NCBI GenBank assembly: GCA_018399015.1
Contig: CP073761.1
Span: forward strand, 2,728,001-2,792,000
DNA length: 64,000 nucleotides
Direction: 5' to 3'
DNA from: Cyanobium sp. M30B3
GTDB taxonomy: Bacteria > Cyanobacteriota > Cyanobacteriia > PCC-6307 > Cyanobiaceae
The notes below the pieces were generated by a model. The model was not told where the DNA came from, searched no databases, and saw only the letters and a list, made by a program, of their open reading frames with translations. Position numbers and translations under genes: made by a program. Below, one piece after another: positions 55,970-64,000 of this stretch; the stretch's first letter is position 1, and each line of letters begins with the position of its first letter.

Positions 55970-56946
55970 CAGGCCTGCCCCTCGCCGTCGGAGCTGCGGC
56001 CACGGCCGTGGGCGCCGCCGCCCTGTTCAGCTGGCAGCAGCGCAACCGCCGCTACACCAGCGCTGCCAGCGTTGCCGAGGCCTACGACCGCTGGACCAAC
56101 GACCAGTTGCTGGAGCGCCTCTGGGGAGAGCACATCCACCTCGGCCACTACGGCAACCCGCCACGCCGGGCCGGGAGCCTCGACTTCCGCCAGGCCAAGG
56201 CGGACTTCGTGCATCAGCTGGTGCGCTGGAGCGGCCTCGACCGCCTGCCAGCGGGCTCTCGCGTGCTGGATGTGGGCTGCGGCATCGGCGGCAGCGCCCG
56301 CATCCTGGCCCGCGACTACGGCCTGGAGGTGCTGGGCATCAGCATCAGTCCGGCCCAGATCGCCCGCGCCACGGCCCTCACTCCCGCCAGCCTGCCCCAC
56401 TGCCGCTTCCAGGTGATGGATGCCCTGAACCTCAACCTCCCGGATGGCAGCTTCGACGGCGTGTGGAGTGTGGAGGCCTGTCCCCACATGCCCGACAAGC
56501 AGCGCTACGCCGATGAGCTGCTGCGGGTGCTGCGGCCGGGCGGACGGCTGGCGGTGGCGGACTGGAACCGGCGCGACCCGGCGGACGGGGCCATGACCGG
56601 CCTGGAGCGCTGGGTGATGCGCCAGCTGCTGGAACAGTGGGCCCACCCGGAATTCGCCAGCATCGCCTCCCTGCGCCGCAACCTTGAAAACAGCGCCTGG
56701 GCAGAAGGTCTGGCGGTGACCACCGGCGACTGGACCGCCGCCACCCTGCCCTCCTGGATCGACTCGATCCTCGAGGGCCTGCGCCGGCCCGGAGCGGTGC
56801 TCACTCTGGGGCCAGCAGCCGTGCTCCAGGGCCTGCGGGAAACCCCGACCATCCTGCTGATGCACTGGGCCTTCGCCACCGGCCTGATGCAGTTCGGCGT
56901 GTTTCGGGGCACGAAGCCCGCTCAGGCCAGCGCGGTGAGCGGGTAG
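55966..56946 (+). CDS. MPBQ/MSBQ-type methyltransferase (plastoquinone/tocopherol)
   Basis: The 326-residue protein strongly resembles the Synechocystis Sll0418-type enzyme that methylates 2-methyl-6-phytyl- and 2-methyl-6-solanesyl-benzoquinol on the way to tocopherol and plastoquinone. It has an N-terminal membrane helix (LAVGAAATAVGAAALFSW), AYDRWTNDQLLERLWGEHIH, SAM motif I VLDVGCGIGGSARILARDYG, and VWSVEACPHMPDKQRYADEL, with late ETPTILLMHWAFATGLMQFG. The start is GTG 55966 in a GTGA overlap with the previous stop. The 3' end overlaps convergent pheA by 25 bases. Confidence 0.88.
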   Translation: MTGLPLAVGAAATAVGAAALFSWQQRNRRYTSAASVAEAYDRWTNDQLLERLWGEHIHLGHYGNPPRRAGSLDFRQAKADFVHQLVRWSGLDRLPAGSRVLDVGCGIGGSARILARDYGLEVLGISISPAQIARATALTPASLPHCRFQVMDALNLNLPDGSFDGVWSVEACPHMPDKQRYADELLRVLRPGGRLAVADWNRRDPADGAMTGLERWVMRQLLEQWAHPEFASIASLRRNLENSAWAEGLAVTTGDWTAATLPSWIDSILEGLRRPGAVLTLGPAAVLQGLRETPTILLMHWAFATGLMQFGVFRGTKPAQASAVSG

Positions 56947-57800
56947 CTGCCGAACAGGGCCAGGTGCTCACACAGGGGCCTGAGTTCAGCCAGGGCCGCC
57001 TCCAGGGCGCTGGACTTCCCCGGGGCTGGGGCAGCGGCATCCGCAGGGGGGCCGCCCGGTGGCTCCAGGTCCAGGTCCAGGTCAACAAAGAAGATGTATT
57101 CGCCCATCTCCCGCTTGGAGGGCCGCGACTCGATCCGGCTCATGTTCAACCCGCGGCGGGCGAAGCAGCCCAGGGCCTCCAGCAGCGCTCCGGGCTGGTT
57201 GGAATGCAGGGAGAAGGCCAGGCTGGCCACTGCACCGCGGGCCTGGCGCGCGTCCCGGCGCAGCAGCAGGAAGCGGGTGCAGTTGCCGGCCACGTCGTTG
57301 ATCGGGTAGGCCAGCTCCTGCAAGCCATGGTCGTGGGCGGCCTGGCGGGAAGCCACCGCCGCCCGGAAGCGGCTGCCCGCCACCATCCGGGCCGCCTCGG
57401 CCGTGGAACTGGTGGGCAGCTGCAGGGCGTTGGGCAGATGCTCGGCCAGCCACTGGCTGCACTGGGCCAGGGCCTGGGGATGGGAGAGCACCTCGCTCAC
57501 CCCCTCCAAGCCACCACTGCCCAGCAGGGCATGGCGAATCGGCAGCACCAGGGCCCGGGTGATCGCCAGCTCGGGATGCTCCCAGAGGGCATCCAGGCAG
57601 GCGGTCACGCCGCCCTCCACCGAGTTCTCCACCGGCACCACGGCCGCGTCGCAGCTGCCGCTGGCCAGGGCCTGCACCACGGCCCGGATACCCAGCTGGG
57701 GCACGTACTCCACATCCTGCAGACCCTCCAGCGCCACCAGCTGCAGGGCCGCCTGCTCGCCATAGGTGCCAACGGGGCCGAGGAAGGCGAGACGCATCAC
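56922..57800 (-). CDS. pheA: Prephenate dehydratase
   Basis: This monofunctional enzyme converts prephenate to phenylpyruvate for phenylalanine synthesis (292 residues). The catalytic domain has LAFLGPVGTYGEQAALQL, VPVENSVEGGVTACLDALWE, and NDVAGNCTRFLLLRRDAR with the catalytic TRF. The C-terminal ACT domain (about 200-275) has FSLHSNQPGALLEALGCFAR and the phenylalanine-binding SRIESRPSK. It is therefore probably feedback-inhibited by phenylalanine. The start at 57800 fits the family. Confidence 0.96.
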   Translation of the reverse strand: MMRLAFLGPVGTYGEQAALQLVALEGLQDVEYVPQLGIRAVVQALASGSCDAAVVPVENSVEGGVTACLDALWEHPELAITRALVLPIRHALLGSGGLEGVSEVLSHPQALAQCSQWLAEHLPNALQLPTSSTAEAARMVAGSRFRAAVASRQAAHDHGLQELAYPINDVAGNCTRFLLLRRDARQARGAVASLAFSLHSNQPGALLEALGCFARRGLNMSRIESRPSKREMGEYIFFVDLDLDLEPPGGPPADAAAPAPGKSSALEAALAELRPLCEHLALFGSYPLTALA

Positions 57801-57845
57801 GACGGGAGCTGACCGATAAGATCATGCCGCGCCGGCCAGCAGGCC

Positions 57846-58358
57846 ATGCCCCTGGCCTTCAGTGCCAGTCAGCAACTGCAACTCACCGTGAACCACCAGC
57901 CGCAACGGCTGGTTGCCTACCTCACCCAGGAAGACCGGGTGGTGAAGGCCCTGCTCAACCCGAGCCAGCTCGCGGCCCTCGGGCCAGGCCGCTACCGCTA
58001 CGCGGTGACGCACCTGCAGGTGTTTCAGCTGCAGATCCACCCCGTGGTGCAGCTGCGCACCCATGCCATGCCGGGGCGGATTGAGCTGGAGGCCATCGAC
58101 TGCCAGCTGGAAGGGCTGGGGTTGGTGGACGACTTTGAACTGACCCTGCACTCCTGGCTCGAGGCGGCAGAGGGCGGGCTGATTGGCGAAGCGCGGCTGG
58201 ATGTGCGCGTCAGCCAGCCGCCGCTGCTGCGCCTGATTCCAGCGCGGGTGCTGGAGGCCACCGGCCGCTCGCTGCTGGCCGGCATCCTGCTGGGCATCAA
58301 GGGCCGGGTGGGCCAGCAGCTGCTGGCCGACTACGAGAGCTGGTTGCTCGAAGACTGA
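57846..58358 (+). CDS. DUF1997 family protein
   Basis: The 170-residue protein, [70 protein letters not shown], ending [11 protein letters not shown], has the beta-rich START/SRPBCC-like pattern of DUF1997, found in cyanobacteria and plastids. Its function is not established. The start is the ATG at 57846; the 3' end overlaps convergent rnhB by 28 bases. Confidence 0.85.
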   Translation: MPLAFSASQQLQLTVNHQPQRLVAYLTQEDRVVKALLNPSQLAALGPGRYRYAVTHLQVFQLQIHPVVQLRTHAMPGRIELEAIDCQLEGLGLVDDFELTLHSWLEAAEGGLIGEARLDVRVSQPPLLRLIPARVLEATGRSLLAGILLGIKGRVGQQLLADYESWLLED

Positions 58359-58930
58359 GCCGCCAGCAGCTTGCGCAGAAAGCTGCGGCGGTGCAGGGCC
58401 GTGGGACCGAGCTGGAGCAGGGCCTGCCGGTGCAGGGCTGTGGCATAGCCCACGTGGCGCTCCAGGCCATAGCCGGGGAAGCGGGGGGCGAGGACGTCGA
58501 TCACCAGCCGGTCGCGGGCCTGCTTGGCCAGCACGCTGGCGGCGGCGATCGCCGGGCAGAGACGATCCCCCTGCACCAGGGTGCGCTGGGGGCCCCTCCA
58601 GCCGCGCAGCGGCAACACCCCATCCACGATCACCAGGGAGGGGCACCGGGGCAGTTTCTGCAGGGCACGCAGCATGGCCCGTTCGGTGGCGGCCCGGATG
58701 CCCAGCCGGTCGATCTCGGCGGCCGAGGCCTGGCCCAGGGCCCAGCCAGCGGCCTCAGCCGTGATCGCCGGCACCAGGGCGGCCCGGCGGCGGGCGGTGA
58801 GGGCCTTGCTGTCGGTGAGACCGAGGGCCTGCAGCGAGGGCGCCGCCCCTGGGCCGAGCACCACCGCCGCGGCGAACACGGGGCCGAACAGGCAGCCGCG
58901 GCCCACCTCATCCACCCCGGCCGTGACCAT
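58331..58930 (-). CDS. rnhB: Ribonuclease HII
   Basis: It cleaves RNA in RNA-DNA hybrids, including single ribonucleotides in DNA. The 199-residue protein has the catalytic acidic residues in [19 protein letters not shown] (Asp6, Glu7), [33 protein letters not shown] and [20 protein letters not shown]. It is 17 bases downstream of rne on the same strand, so probably co-transcribed with it. Confidence 0.96.
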   Translation of the reverse strand: MVTAGVDEVGRGCLFGPVFAAAVVLGPGAAPSLQALGLTDSKALTARRRAALVPAITAEAAGWALGQASAAEIDRLGIRAATERAMLRALQKLPRCPSLVIVDGVLPLRGWRGPQRTLVQGDRLCPAIAAASVLAKQARDRLVIDVLAPRFPGYGLERHVGYATALHRQALLQLGPTALHRRSFLRKLLAAQSSSNQLS

Positions 58931-58947
58931 GCCCGGCCTGTCCAGCC

Positions 58948-60954
58948 TCAGGTTGCGGCCGACGAGCGGCGGCGGCGGCGGCGCGGCTGGTTGTCGTCCT
59001 CCACCTCGACATCCGCTGCTGCAGCGCCCACGGCGAGCGGTTGCTCCTCAGGTTCCGCCGGTGGCCGGGTGGGCACGGAGACCGTGACAATCGTTTCGGG
59101 CTCGAGCTGCGGAGGCAGCGGTGTGATCTCCACCGGTGCCGGCCGGCGCTCCTCCAGCTGGTCGGGCTCACCGGATGGGGCGCTGCCATTGCCCGCTCCG
59201 CTGGTGGGCGCCCCGGCAGCGCCGCCACCACGGCTGGAGCGTCCCCGGCGGCGACGGCTGCCACTGCTGGCCAGCTGCTGGCGGGCCTCCTCCAGCACGG
59301 CCTCGGCATCGGCGTCGGGGCGCACCACCCGCACCACCACGTTGTCGCCCGGGGGTGGCGCGTCGAGCAGCAGGGTTGGGCTCAGCCCCAGCCAGCCGTA
59401 CACCGCCTCCTGCTCGGCATCCATCGGCACCGCCACGAGCTCCGGCTCGGGCCGCCGGCTGGCAGCTGCTGGCTCCGAGGCGCCATTGAGGGCGGTGGGC
59501 TCGCCGATCAGGCCATCCTGGCCCTCCAGCAGGGGGGCGATCGGCATGAACACGCCCGAATCGGCCAGATCACCGCCCACGGGGGCGGCCGCCGTGCTCC
59601 GGCCTCCCCGACCGCCGCGGCGACGACGGCCGGAGCCCGTTTCAACGGCAGCACCGGGGGCCAGCACCTCGGCGCGGGCCGAGGCGGCGGAACGCACCAG
59701 GCCGGTGGCGGTGGCCAGGGGCTGGAGGCTGTCCTGACCGGGCAGCACGGCCACATGGCCCAGGCCGCCACAGCTGGGGCAGGCACGGCCGAACAGCTCA
59801 TAGATGTTCTGGCCCTGGCGCTTGCGGGTGAGCTCCACCAGGCCGAGTTCCGTGAGCTGGGCAATCTGGGGACGGGCCGCGTCATCGCGCACGGCCTGGG
59901 TGAAGTGCTCCAGCAGCTGCAGCTGGTCGCGGCGCGACTCCATATCGATGAAGTCGACGATCACCACCCCGCCGATGTTGCGCAGCTTGAGCTGGCGGGC
60001 AATCTCCACCGCCGCTTCACAGTTGGTCCACAGCACCGTTTCGCGCGCATTGGCGGAGCGGGTGAAGGAGCCCGAGTTCACGTCGATCACCGTGAGCGCC
60101 TCGGTGGGCTCGATGATCACGTAGCCACCGGAGGGGAGATCCACCCGGGGCTTGAGGGCATCGCGGATGGCGGCGTTGACCTTGAACGCCTCGAGAATGT
60201 CGGAGGATTCGCTGTGGGCCTCCACCTGCACATTGGCGTGGTCGGCGCCGAGGAAGGCATTGGCCCGGGCCACGGCCGCCGGGGTGTCCACCACCACCCG
60301 CAGCACATCGGGGCTGTAGAGATCGCGCAGCACGCGATGGATGAAATCCTCATCGCGGTTGAGCAGCACCGGCGGGTTGGCCGTCTCGGCGGCGGACTGG
60401 ATCGCTTCCCACTGGCGCAGCAGCGCTTCCAGGTCGTCGATCAGCAGGTCTTCGCTCACCCCCTCCGCCTCGGTGCGGATCAGCAGCCCGGCGCCGGGGG
60501 GCTTGATCAGCACCCCCAGGGCGCGCAGGCGGTTGCGCTCGTGGTCGCCGTTGATCCGGCGGGAGATGTTCACCCCCTGGCCATGGGGCTGCAGCACCAG
60601 GAAGCGGCCGGGCAGGGTGAGATTGCCGGTGAGCCGGGGCCCCTTGGTGCCCGTGGGCTCCTTCATCACCTGCACCAGCACCTTCTGCCTGGGCTCCAGC
60701 AGCTCGGTGATGCCAGCGGCGCCTTTCTTCAGGCGCAGGGGGCCGAGATCAGTGACATGAATGAAGCCGTTCTTTTCGCTCTCGCCGATATTGACAAAGG
60801 CCGCATCAATACCCGGGAGAACATTTTCGACAGTACCCAGGTACACGTCGCCGATCTGGTAACGGCCCTGGGCGACAACCAGTTGATCAACCCGCTCATC
60901 GTTGAGAACCGCGGCGATCCGCAGTTGCTCGGCAATGACGATCTGCTGTGGCAT
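58948..60954 (-). CDS. rne: Ribonuclease E/G with cyanobacterial C-terminus
   Basis: The main endoribonuclease of RNA turnover has 668 residues. The S1 domain (about 35-120) has [20 protein letters not shown] and [10 protein letters not shown]. The DNase I-like domain has the catalytic Asp pair in [12 protein letters not shown] and [16 protein letters not shown], and the zinc link [13 protein letters not shown]. The rest (from about 420) is Ala/Pro/Arg-rich and disordered, ending [13 protein letters not shown]. The RRRRRRSSA nonapeptide is the PNPase-binding site reported for cyanobacterial RNase E. It is transcribed with rnhB, with a 399-base leader. Confidence 0.96.
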   Translation of the reverse strand: MPQQIVIAEQLRIAAVLNDERVDQLVVAQGRYQIGDVYLGTVENVLPGIDAAFVNIGESEKNGFIHVTDLGPLRLKKGAAGITELLEPRQKVLVQVMKEPTGTKGPRLTGNLTLPGRFLVLQPHGQGVNISRRINGDHERNRLRALGVLIKPPGAGLLIRTEAEGVSEDLLIDDLEALLRQWEAIQSAAETANPPVLLNRDEDFIHRVLRDLYSPDVLRVVVDTPAAVARANAFLGADHANVQVEAHSESSDILEAFKVNAAIRDALKPRVDLPSGGYVIIEPTEALTVIDVNSGSFTRSANARETVLWTNCEAAVEIARQLKLRNIGGVVIVDFIDMESRRDQLQLLEHFTQAVRDDAARPQIAQLTELGLVELTRKRQGQNIYELFGRACPSCGGLGHVAVLPGQDSLQPLATATGLVRSAASARAEVLAPGAAVETGSGRRRRGGRGGRSTAAAPVGGDLADSGVFMPIAPLLEGQDGLIGEPTALNGASEPAAASRRPEPELVAVPMDAEQEAVYGWLGLSPTLLLDAPPPGDNVVVRVVRPDADAEAVLEEARQQLASSGSRRRRGRSSRGGGAAGAPTSGAGNGSAPSGEPDQLEERRPAPVEITPLPPQLEPETIVTVSVPTRPPAEPEEQPLAVGAAAADVEVEDDNQPRRRRRRSSAAT

Positions 60955-61353
60955 GGGGGAAGGGGTTTGGCCTGCTCTGGCCGATCCGGTTAACGAGGTC
61001 GCTGCGGCGATGGCGCGGGTAGGACCCCAGCCTCAAGCCACAGAACGGAGAACAAAACTTGGGAGGAGACCGATCGGGTCTCCATCTGAGGCGGTGCGCC
61101 GATGAAGGCTGGGGCGAACGGCCGGCTGGAGTCCATCTCTGAAACCGTGGGCCCAGGGGGGCCGTGTGCGGAGAGGACAGCAGACCAGGCCTGAACTCTG
61201 GGGAGGGCGCCTGGGATGCCGGTTGGATCTGGTGAGCGACGCAGCTGAAAGAAGGCTGTTCGCTGAAAAAGCTTTCGAGTTGGAAGCTCGGATGAAGCTC
61301 GCAGGCAGCCTGCCTGATCGCCTGTAGCCAGGCTATCACGGCTGTTCTGTGGA
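60955..61353 (-). promoter_or_regulatory. Long upstream region / leader of rne
   Basis: These 399 bases lie between the radical SAM stop and the rne start on the same strand and hold no gene. On the minus strand there are small U-rich patches (AAGCTTTTTCAGC near 61262-61274, AAGTTTTGTTCTCC near 61047-61060). RNase E genes commonly have long leaders cleaved by the enzyme itself for autoregulation, so this is a candidate for such control. Confidence 0.4.
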
Positions 61354-64000
61354 TCAGGACTCCCGCAACAGCAGGGCCGTGCGGCACTGGGGGCCAAGAG
61401 CCAGTTCCCGGCCCAGGTGCTCCGCCAACCAGTGGGCCACCTGGGCCGGACGCAGGCTGCGTCCAGCCCCATCGATGGCGGCCTCCAGCTCAAGCACCAG
61501 CTCGCCTGGGGCCGCGGGCGCTTCTGGGTCTGCCCCGGGGGCGACCAGCCGCAGATCCTGAAGCTCCGGCCGGCAGTCCCGCTGGCGGGGTCGGCCCTTC
61601 TTGTCGGTGTCGTGCCAGCTGAGCACCGGCGCCGCCAACAGGGCCGCAATCGCGGCGCCACAGGCCTGCGGATCCAGCGCCGGGCCGTTCTCGGCCCGGA
61701 GAGCGAAGCGCCAGTGGGCCGCCGCCAGCTCCTGGCTGAGGCTGGGGCCGAAGGTGGGCACCACCGCCGCCGAGAGCAGCTGCAGCCCCGGCGGCAGCTC
61801 CGCCTGCAGGCGGGCACGCACCGCCGCAGGCTCCACCGGCTGGGTGAACTCCAGATCGAGCCACTCGCCCTGGCCCTCCACCCCCAGGGGCAGGGCCAGG
61901 GCCACCTGCAGCCGCGGCAGGGGGTGGAAGCCGCCGCTGAAGCTCACCGGCATCCCCGTGCGGCGCAGGGCCCGCTCCAGCAGCCGCAGCAGATCCAGGT
62001 GGCTGATCAGCGCCAGGGAGCCGGTTTTGGCAAAACCCATGCGCAGCCGGCACACCCGCTCGCTGGCCGGGGCCCGCTGGGGCAGGGCCGGCGGAATCGC
62101 TGGCGGCGGGATCACCACGTTGTGGCCCAGCTCGGGCCCGCACACGCCGCAGCTGCTGCAGCCCTCAAAGGAGCAGTCGGGCACCACGGTGGCGTCCAGG
62201 GCCCGCTGCAGATCCTCGGCCAGCCAGCGCTTGTCGAGCCCCGCATCGATGTGGTCCCAGGGCAGGCTCTGGCGGCAGAACGCCTCCAGGTCCGCCACCT
62301 CCATCGCCTCCACGGCGCTCCAGGCCCCCAGCTCCAGCTGCCGGTAGCGGCCGCCCAATCCCGCAGCCTCGATCGCCCCGGTCCAGGCGGCGTAGCTGCG
62401 CTCAGCCGACTCAAACCAGGCGTCCAGGCCCGCCCCGGCCCGCCAGGCGGCCTCGATCACCGGCGCCAGGCGGCGGTCGCCGCGGCCGATGAAGTCTTCG
62501 ATGGCCGAGAGGCGCACATCGGTGAAATTGGTCTTGATGCCGCGCAGCTGGCGCAGGGCGGTGCGCAGCAGCTGCTGGCGGCGCCGGAATTCCTCCGTGC
62601 TCACGCTGTGCCACTGGAAGGGCGTGTGCGGTTTGGGCGTGAAGTTGGAGATGGTGAGGTTGAGCTCCAGCCGGCCCAGATCGCGGCACTGCTGCTGCAA
62701 CCGCGCGCAGGTGTCGGCGATGCCGAGCACATCGGCGTCGGTCTCCCCCGGCAGGCCGATCATGAAGTAGAGCTTCACCTTGCGGTAGCCGCTCGCCATG
62801 GCCGTGCGGATGCCGGCCAGCAGCTCGGCGTCGGTGAGCCCCTTGTTCACGATGTCGCGCAGGCGCTGGCTGCCGGCCTCCGGCGCGAAGGTGAGACCGC
62901 CCTTGCGGGTGCCACCCAGGATGTGGGCGATGTTTTCATCGAAGCGATCCACCCGCTGGCTGGGCAGGGTGAGGCTCACGTTCTGGTCGGCCAGCCGGTT
63001 GCGCAGCTCCACCCCCACCGCCGGCAGGGCCAGGTAGTCGGAGCAGCTGAGCGACAGCAGCGAGAAATCGCTGTAGCCGGTGCGGCGCATGCCCTCCTCG
63101 ACAGCGTCGATGACGGCCTCGGGCTCCACGTCGCGGGCGGGGCGGGTGAGCATGCCGGGCTGGCAGAAGCGGCAGCCGCGGGTGCAACCGCGGCGGATCT
63201 CCACCGTGAGCCGGTCATGCACCGTTTCGATGTGGGGCACCAGCCCCATGGCGTAGTGGGGCATGGGCGTGGCCGTGCGCCGCTGGATGCGCTCCGGCAG
63301 GCCGGACTCCAGCGGCTCGATCGCCACCCCATCGGCGCCGGGGCCATAGAGCGCGGGCACATACACCCCCGGCACCTGGGCCAGATCGCGCAGCAGCTGG
63401 CGGCGCGGGAGCCCGGCGGCGCGGGCCTCGGCCACCACCAGGCCGATCTCGGGCAGCAGCTCCTCGCCATCGCCCAGGGCGATGAAGTCGAAGAAGGCGG
63501 CGAAGGGCTCCGGGTTGCTGGTGGCGGTGGGGCCGCCGGCGAAGATCAAGGGCGGCGCATCAGGGTGGCTCAGGGGCAGATCGCCCCGCTCGGCCGCGCG
63601 GATCGGGATGCCGGCCAGCTCCAGCATCTCGAGAATGTTGGTGCCGCCCAGCTCGTAGCTGAGCGAGAAGCCGAGGATGTCGAAGGCGGCCAGGGGGCGG
63701 CGGCTCTCCACCGCGAACAGGGGGGCGCCGCGCGCGCGCAGGCGGGCAGCCAGATCCGGCGCCGGCAGGTAGCTGCGGTCGCACAGCTGGCCGGGAACGC
63801 TGTTGAGGATCGAATAGAGAATGATGTGGCCGCTGTTGCTGGCCCCCACCTCGTACACCTCGGGGTAGGTGAGCGCCCAGCGCACCCCGGCGGCGGCCCA
63901 GTCGTGATCCCAGTCGCGCGGCTGCACCCCCAGCTCATTGCCCAGGTAGCGGGCCGGCTTGCTGATGCCCAGATCCACCAGGGCGTCGAAATCGACCGGC
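61354..64000 (-). CDS. B12-binding/radical SAM protein with C-terminal DUF2344 (5' end beyond window)
   Basis: At least 874 residues are present. The frame is open past a GTG at 63978 up to the window edge (PVDFDALVDLGISKPARYLG), so the true start probably lies outside. An N-terminal cobalamin-like domain (YEVGASNSGHIILYSILNSV, FDILGFSLSYELGGTNILEM) is followed by the radical SAM cluster motif RGCTRGCRFCQPGM (about 264-277, C-X3-C-X2-C) and GLTFAPEAGSQRLRDIVNKG. The end is a DUF2344 domain (MGFAKTGSLALISHLDLLRL, FSGGFHPLPRLQVALALPLG). This two-domain fusion is typical of the TIGR03960/TIGR03936 pair. The substrate is not known. Confidence 0.9.
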   Translation of the reverse strand, partial: PVDFDALVDLGISKPARYLGNELGVQPRDWDHDWAAAGVRWALTYPEVYEVGASNSGHIILYSILNSVPGQLCDRSYLPAPDLAARLRARGAPLFAVESRRPLAAFDILGFSLSYELGGTNILEMLELAGIPIRAAERGDLPLSHPDAPPLIFAGGPTATSNPEPFAAFFDFIALGDGEELLPEIGLVVAEARAAGLPRRQLLRDLAQVPGVYVPALYGPGADGVAIEPLESGLPERIQRRTATPMPHYAMGLVPHIETVHDRLTVEIRRGCTRGCRFCQPGMLTRPARDVEPEAVIDAVEEGMRRTGYSDFSLLSLSCSDYLALPAVGVELRNRLADQNVSLTLPSQRVDRFDENIAHILGGTRKGGLTFAPEAGSQRLRDIVNKGLTDAELLAGIRTAMASGYRKVKLYFMIGLPGETDADVLGIADTCARLQQQCRDLGRLELNLTISNFTPKPHTPFQWHSVSTEEFRRRQQLLRTALRQLRGIKTNFTDVRLSAIEDFIGRGDRRLAPVIEAAWRAGAGLDAWFESAERSYAAWTGAIEAAGLGGRYRQLELGAWSAVEAMEVADLEAFCRQSLPWDHIDAGLDKRWLAEDLQRALDATVVPDCSFEGCSSCGVCGPELGHNVVIPPPAIPPALPQRAPASERVCRLRMGFAKTGSLALISHLDLLRLLERALRRTGMPVSFSGGFHPLPRLQVALALPLGVEGQGEWLDLEFTQPVEPAAVRARLQAELPPGLQLLSAAVVPTFGPSLSQELAAAHWRFALRAENGPALDPQACGAAIAALLAAPVLSWHDTDKKGRPRQRDCRPELQDLRLVAPGADPEAPAAPGELVLELEAAIDGAGRSLRPAQVAHWLAEHLGRELALGPQCRTALLLRES

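Overview
The window reads as the chromosome of an alpha-picocyanobacterium (Synechococcus, Cyanobium or Vulcanococcus type). The evidence is the high-GC coding, a methyltransferase of the MPBQ/MSBQ (plastoquinone and tocopherol) type, a large glutamate synthase subunit of cyanobacterial type, an RNase E ending in the cyanobacterial RRRRRRSSA tail, and the order rpsL-rpsG-fusA-tuf-rpsJ. This assignment comes from recalled families and gene order, not from a database search.

Layout: (1) 209-3850 is a dTDP-L-rhamnose operon, rfbA-rfbC-rfbD-rfbB. (2) 4184-7645 is a large AT-richer protein with two WbsX-type domains flanking an RgpF-type domain. (3) 7823-24114 is a stack of insertion sequences, most of them broken or nested: an IS3 split by an IS110, a 5'-truncated IS5-like copy, an IS1182 remnant, a complete IS21, two IS3-like elements in tandem lying inside fragments of another IS3, an IS1595 with a nonsense codon, an IS5-like element with a nonsense codon, and a deleted second copy of the first IS3. 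One AT-rich sulfotransferase gene survives inside the stack. (4) 24198-43348 is an accessory surface-glycan region. It holds a TPR-methyltransferase, a broken and an intact DUF4143-type ATPase, a tandemly duplicated membrane coiled-coil gene, a TPR protein with a 235-residue internal duplication, a 1249-residue coiled-coil protein with thirteen 77-residue repeats, an adjacent protein ending in a coiled coil, two more sulfotransferases, a WbsX-like/RgpF protein and its chimeric partial duplicate, and broken rfbA and fcl pieces. (5) 43362-64000 is a conserved core: gltB, a phosphodiester glycosidase-like exported protein, a HesB/IscA-like protein, the str operon, a LON-domain protein, an MPBQ-type methyltransferase, pheA, a DUF1997 protein, rnhB, rne and a radical SAM protein cut by the window edge.

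Taken together, regions 1, 2 and 4 suggest a rhamnose-containing, probably sulfated surface polysaccharide locus that has been rearranged by transposition, duplication and gene decay. The most unusual object is the divergent pair at 31914-36701. Its long coiled coil is built of DNA repeats of exactly eleven heptads each, so repeat number could change length without breaking the coil. A second observation is a 23-nt palindromic sequence that appears to have inserted into several transposase genes. No tRNA, rRNA or CRISPR array was seen.
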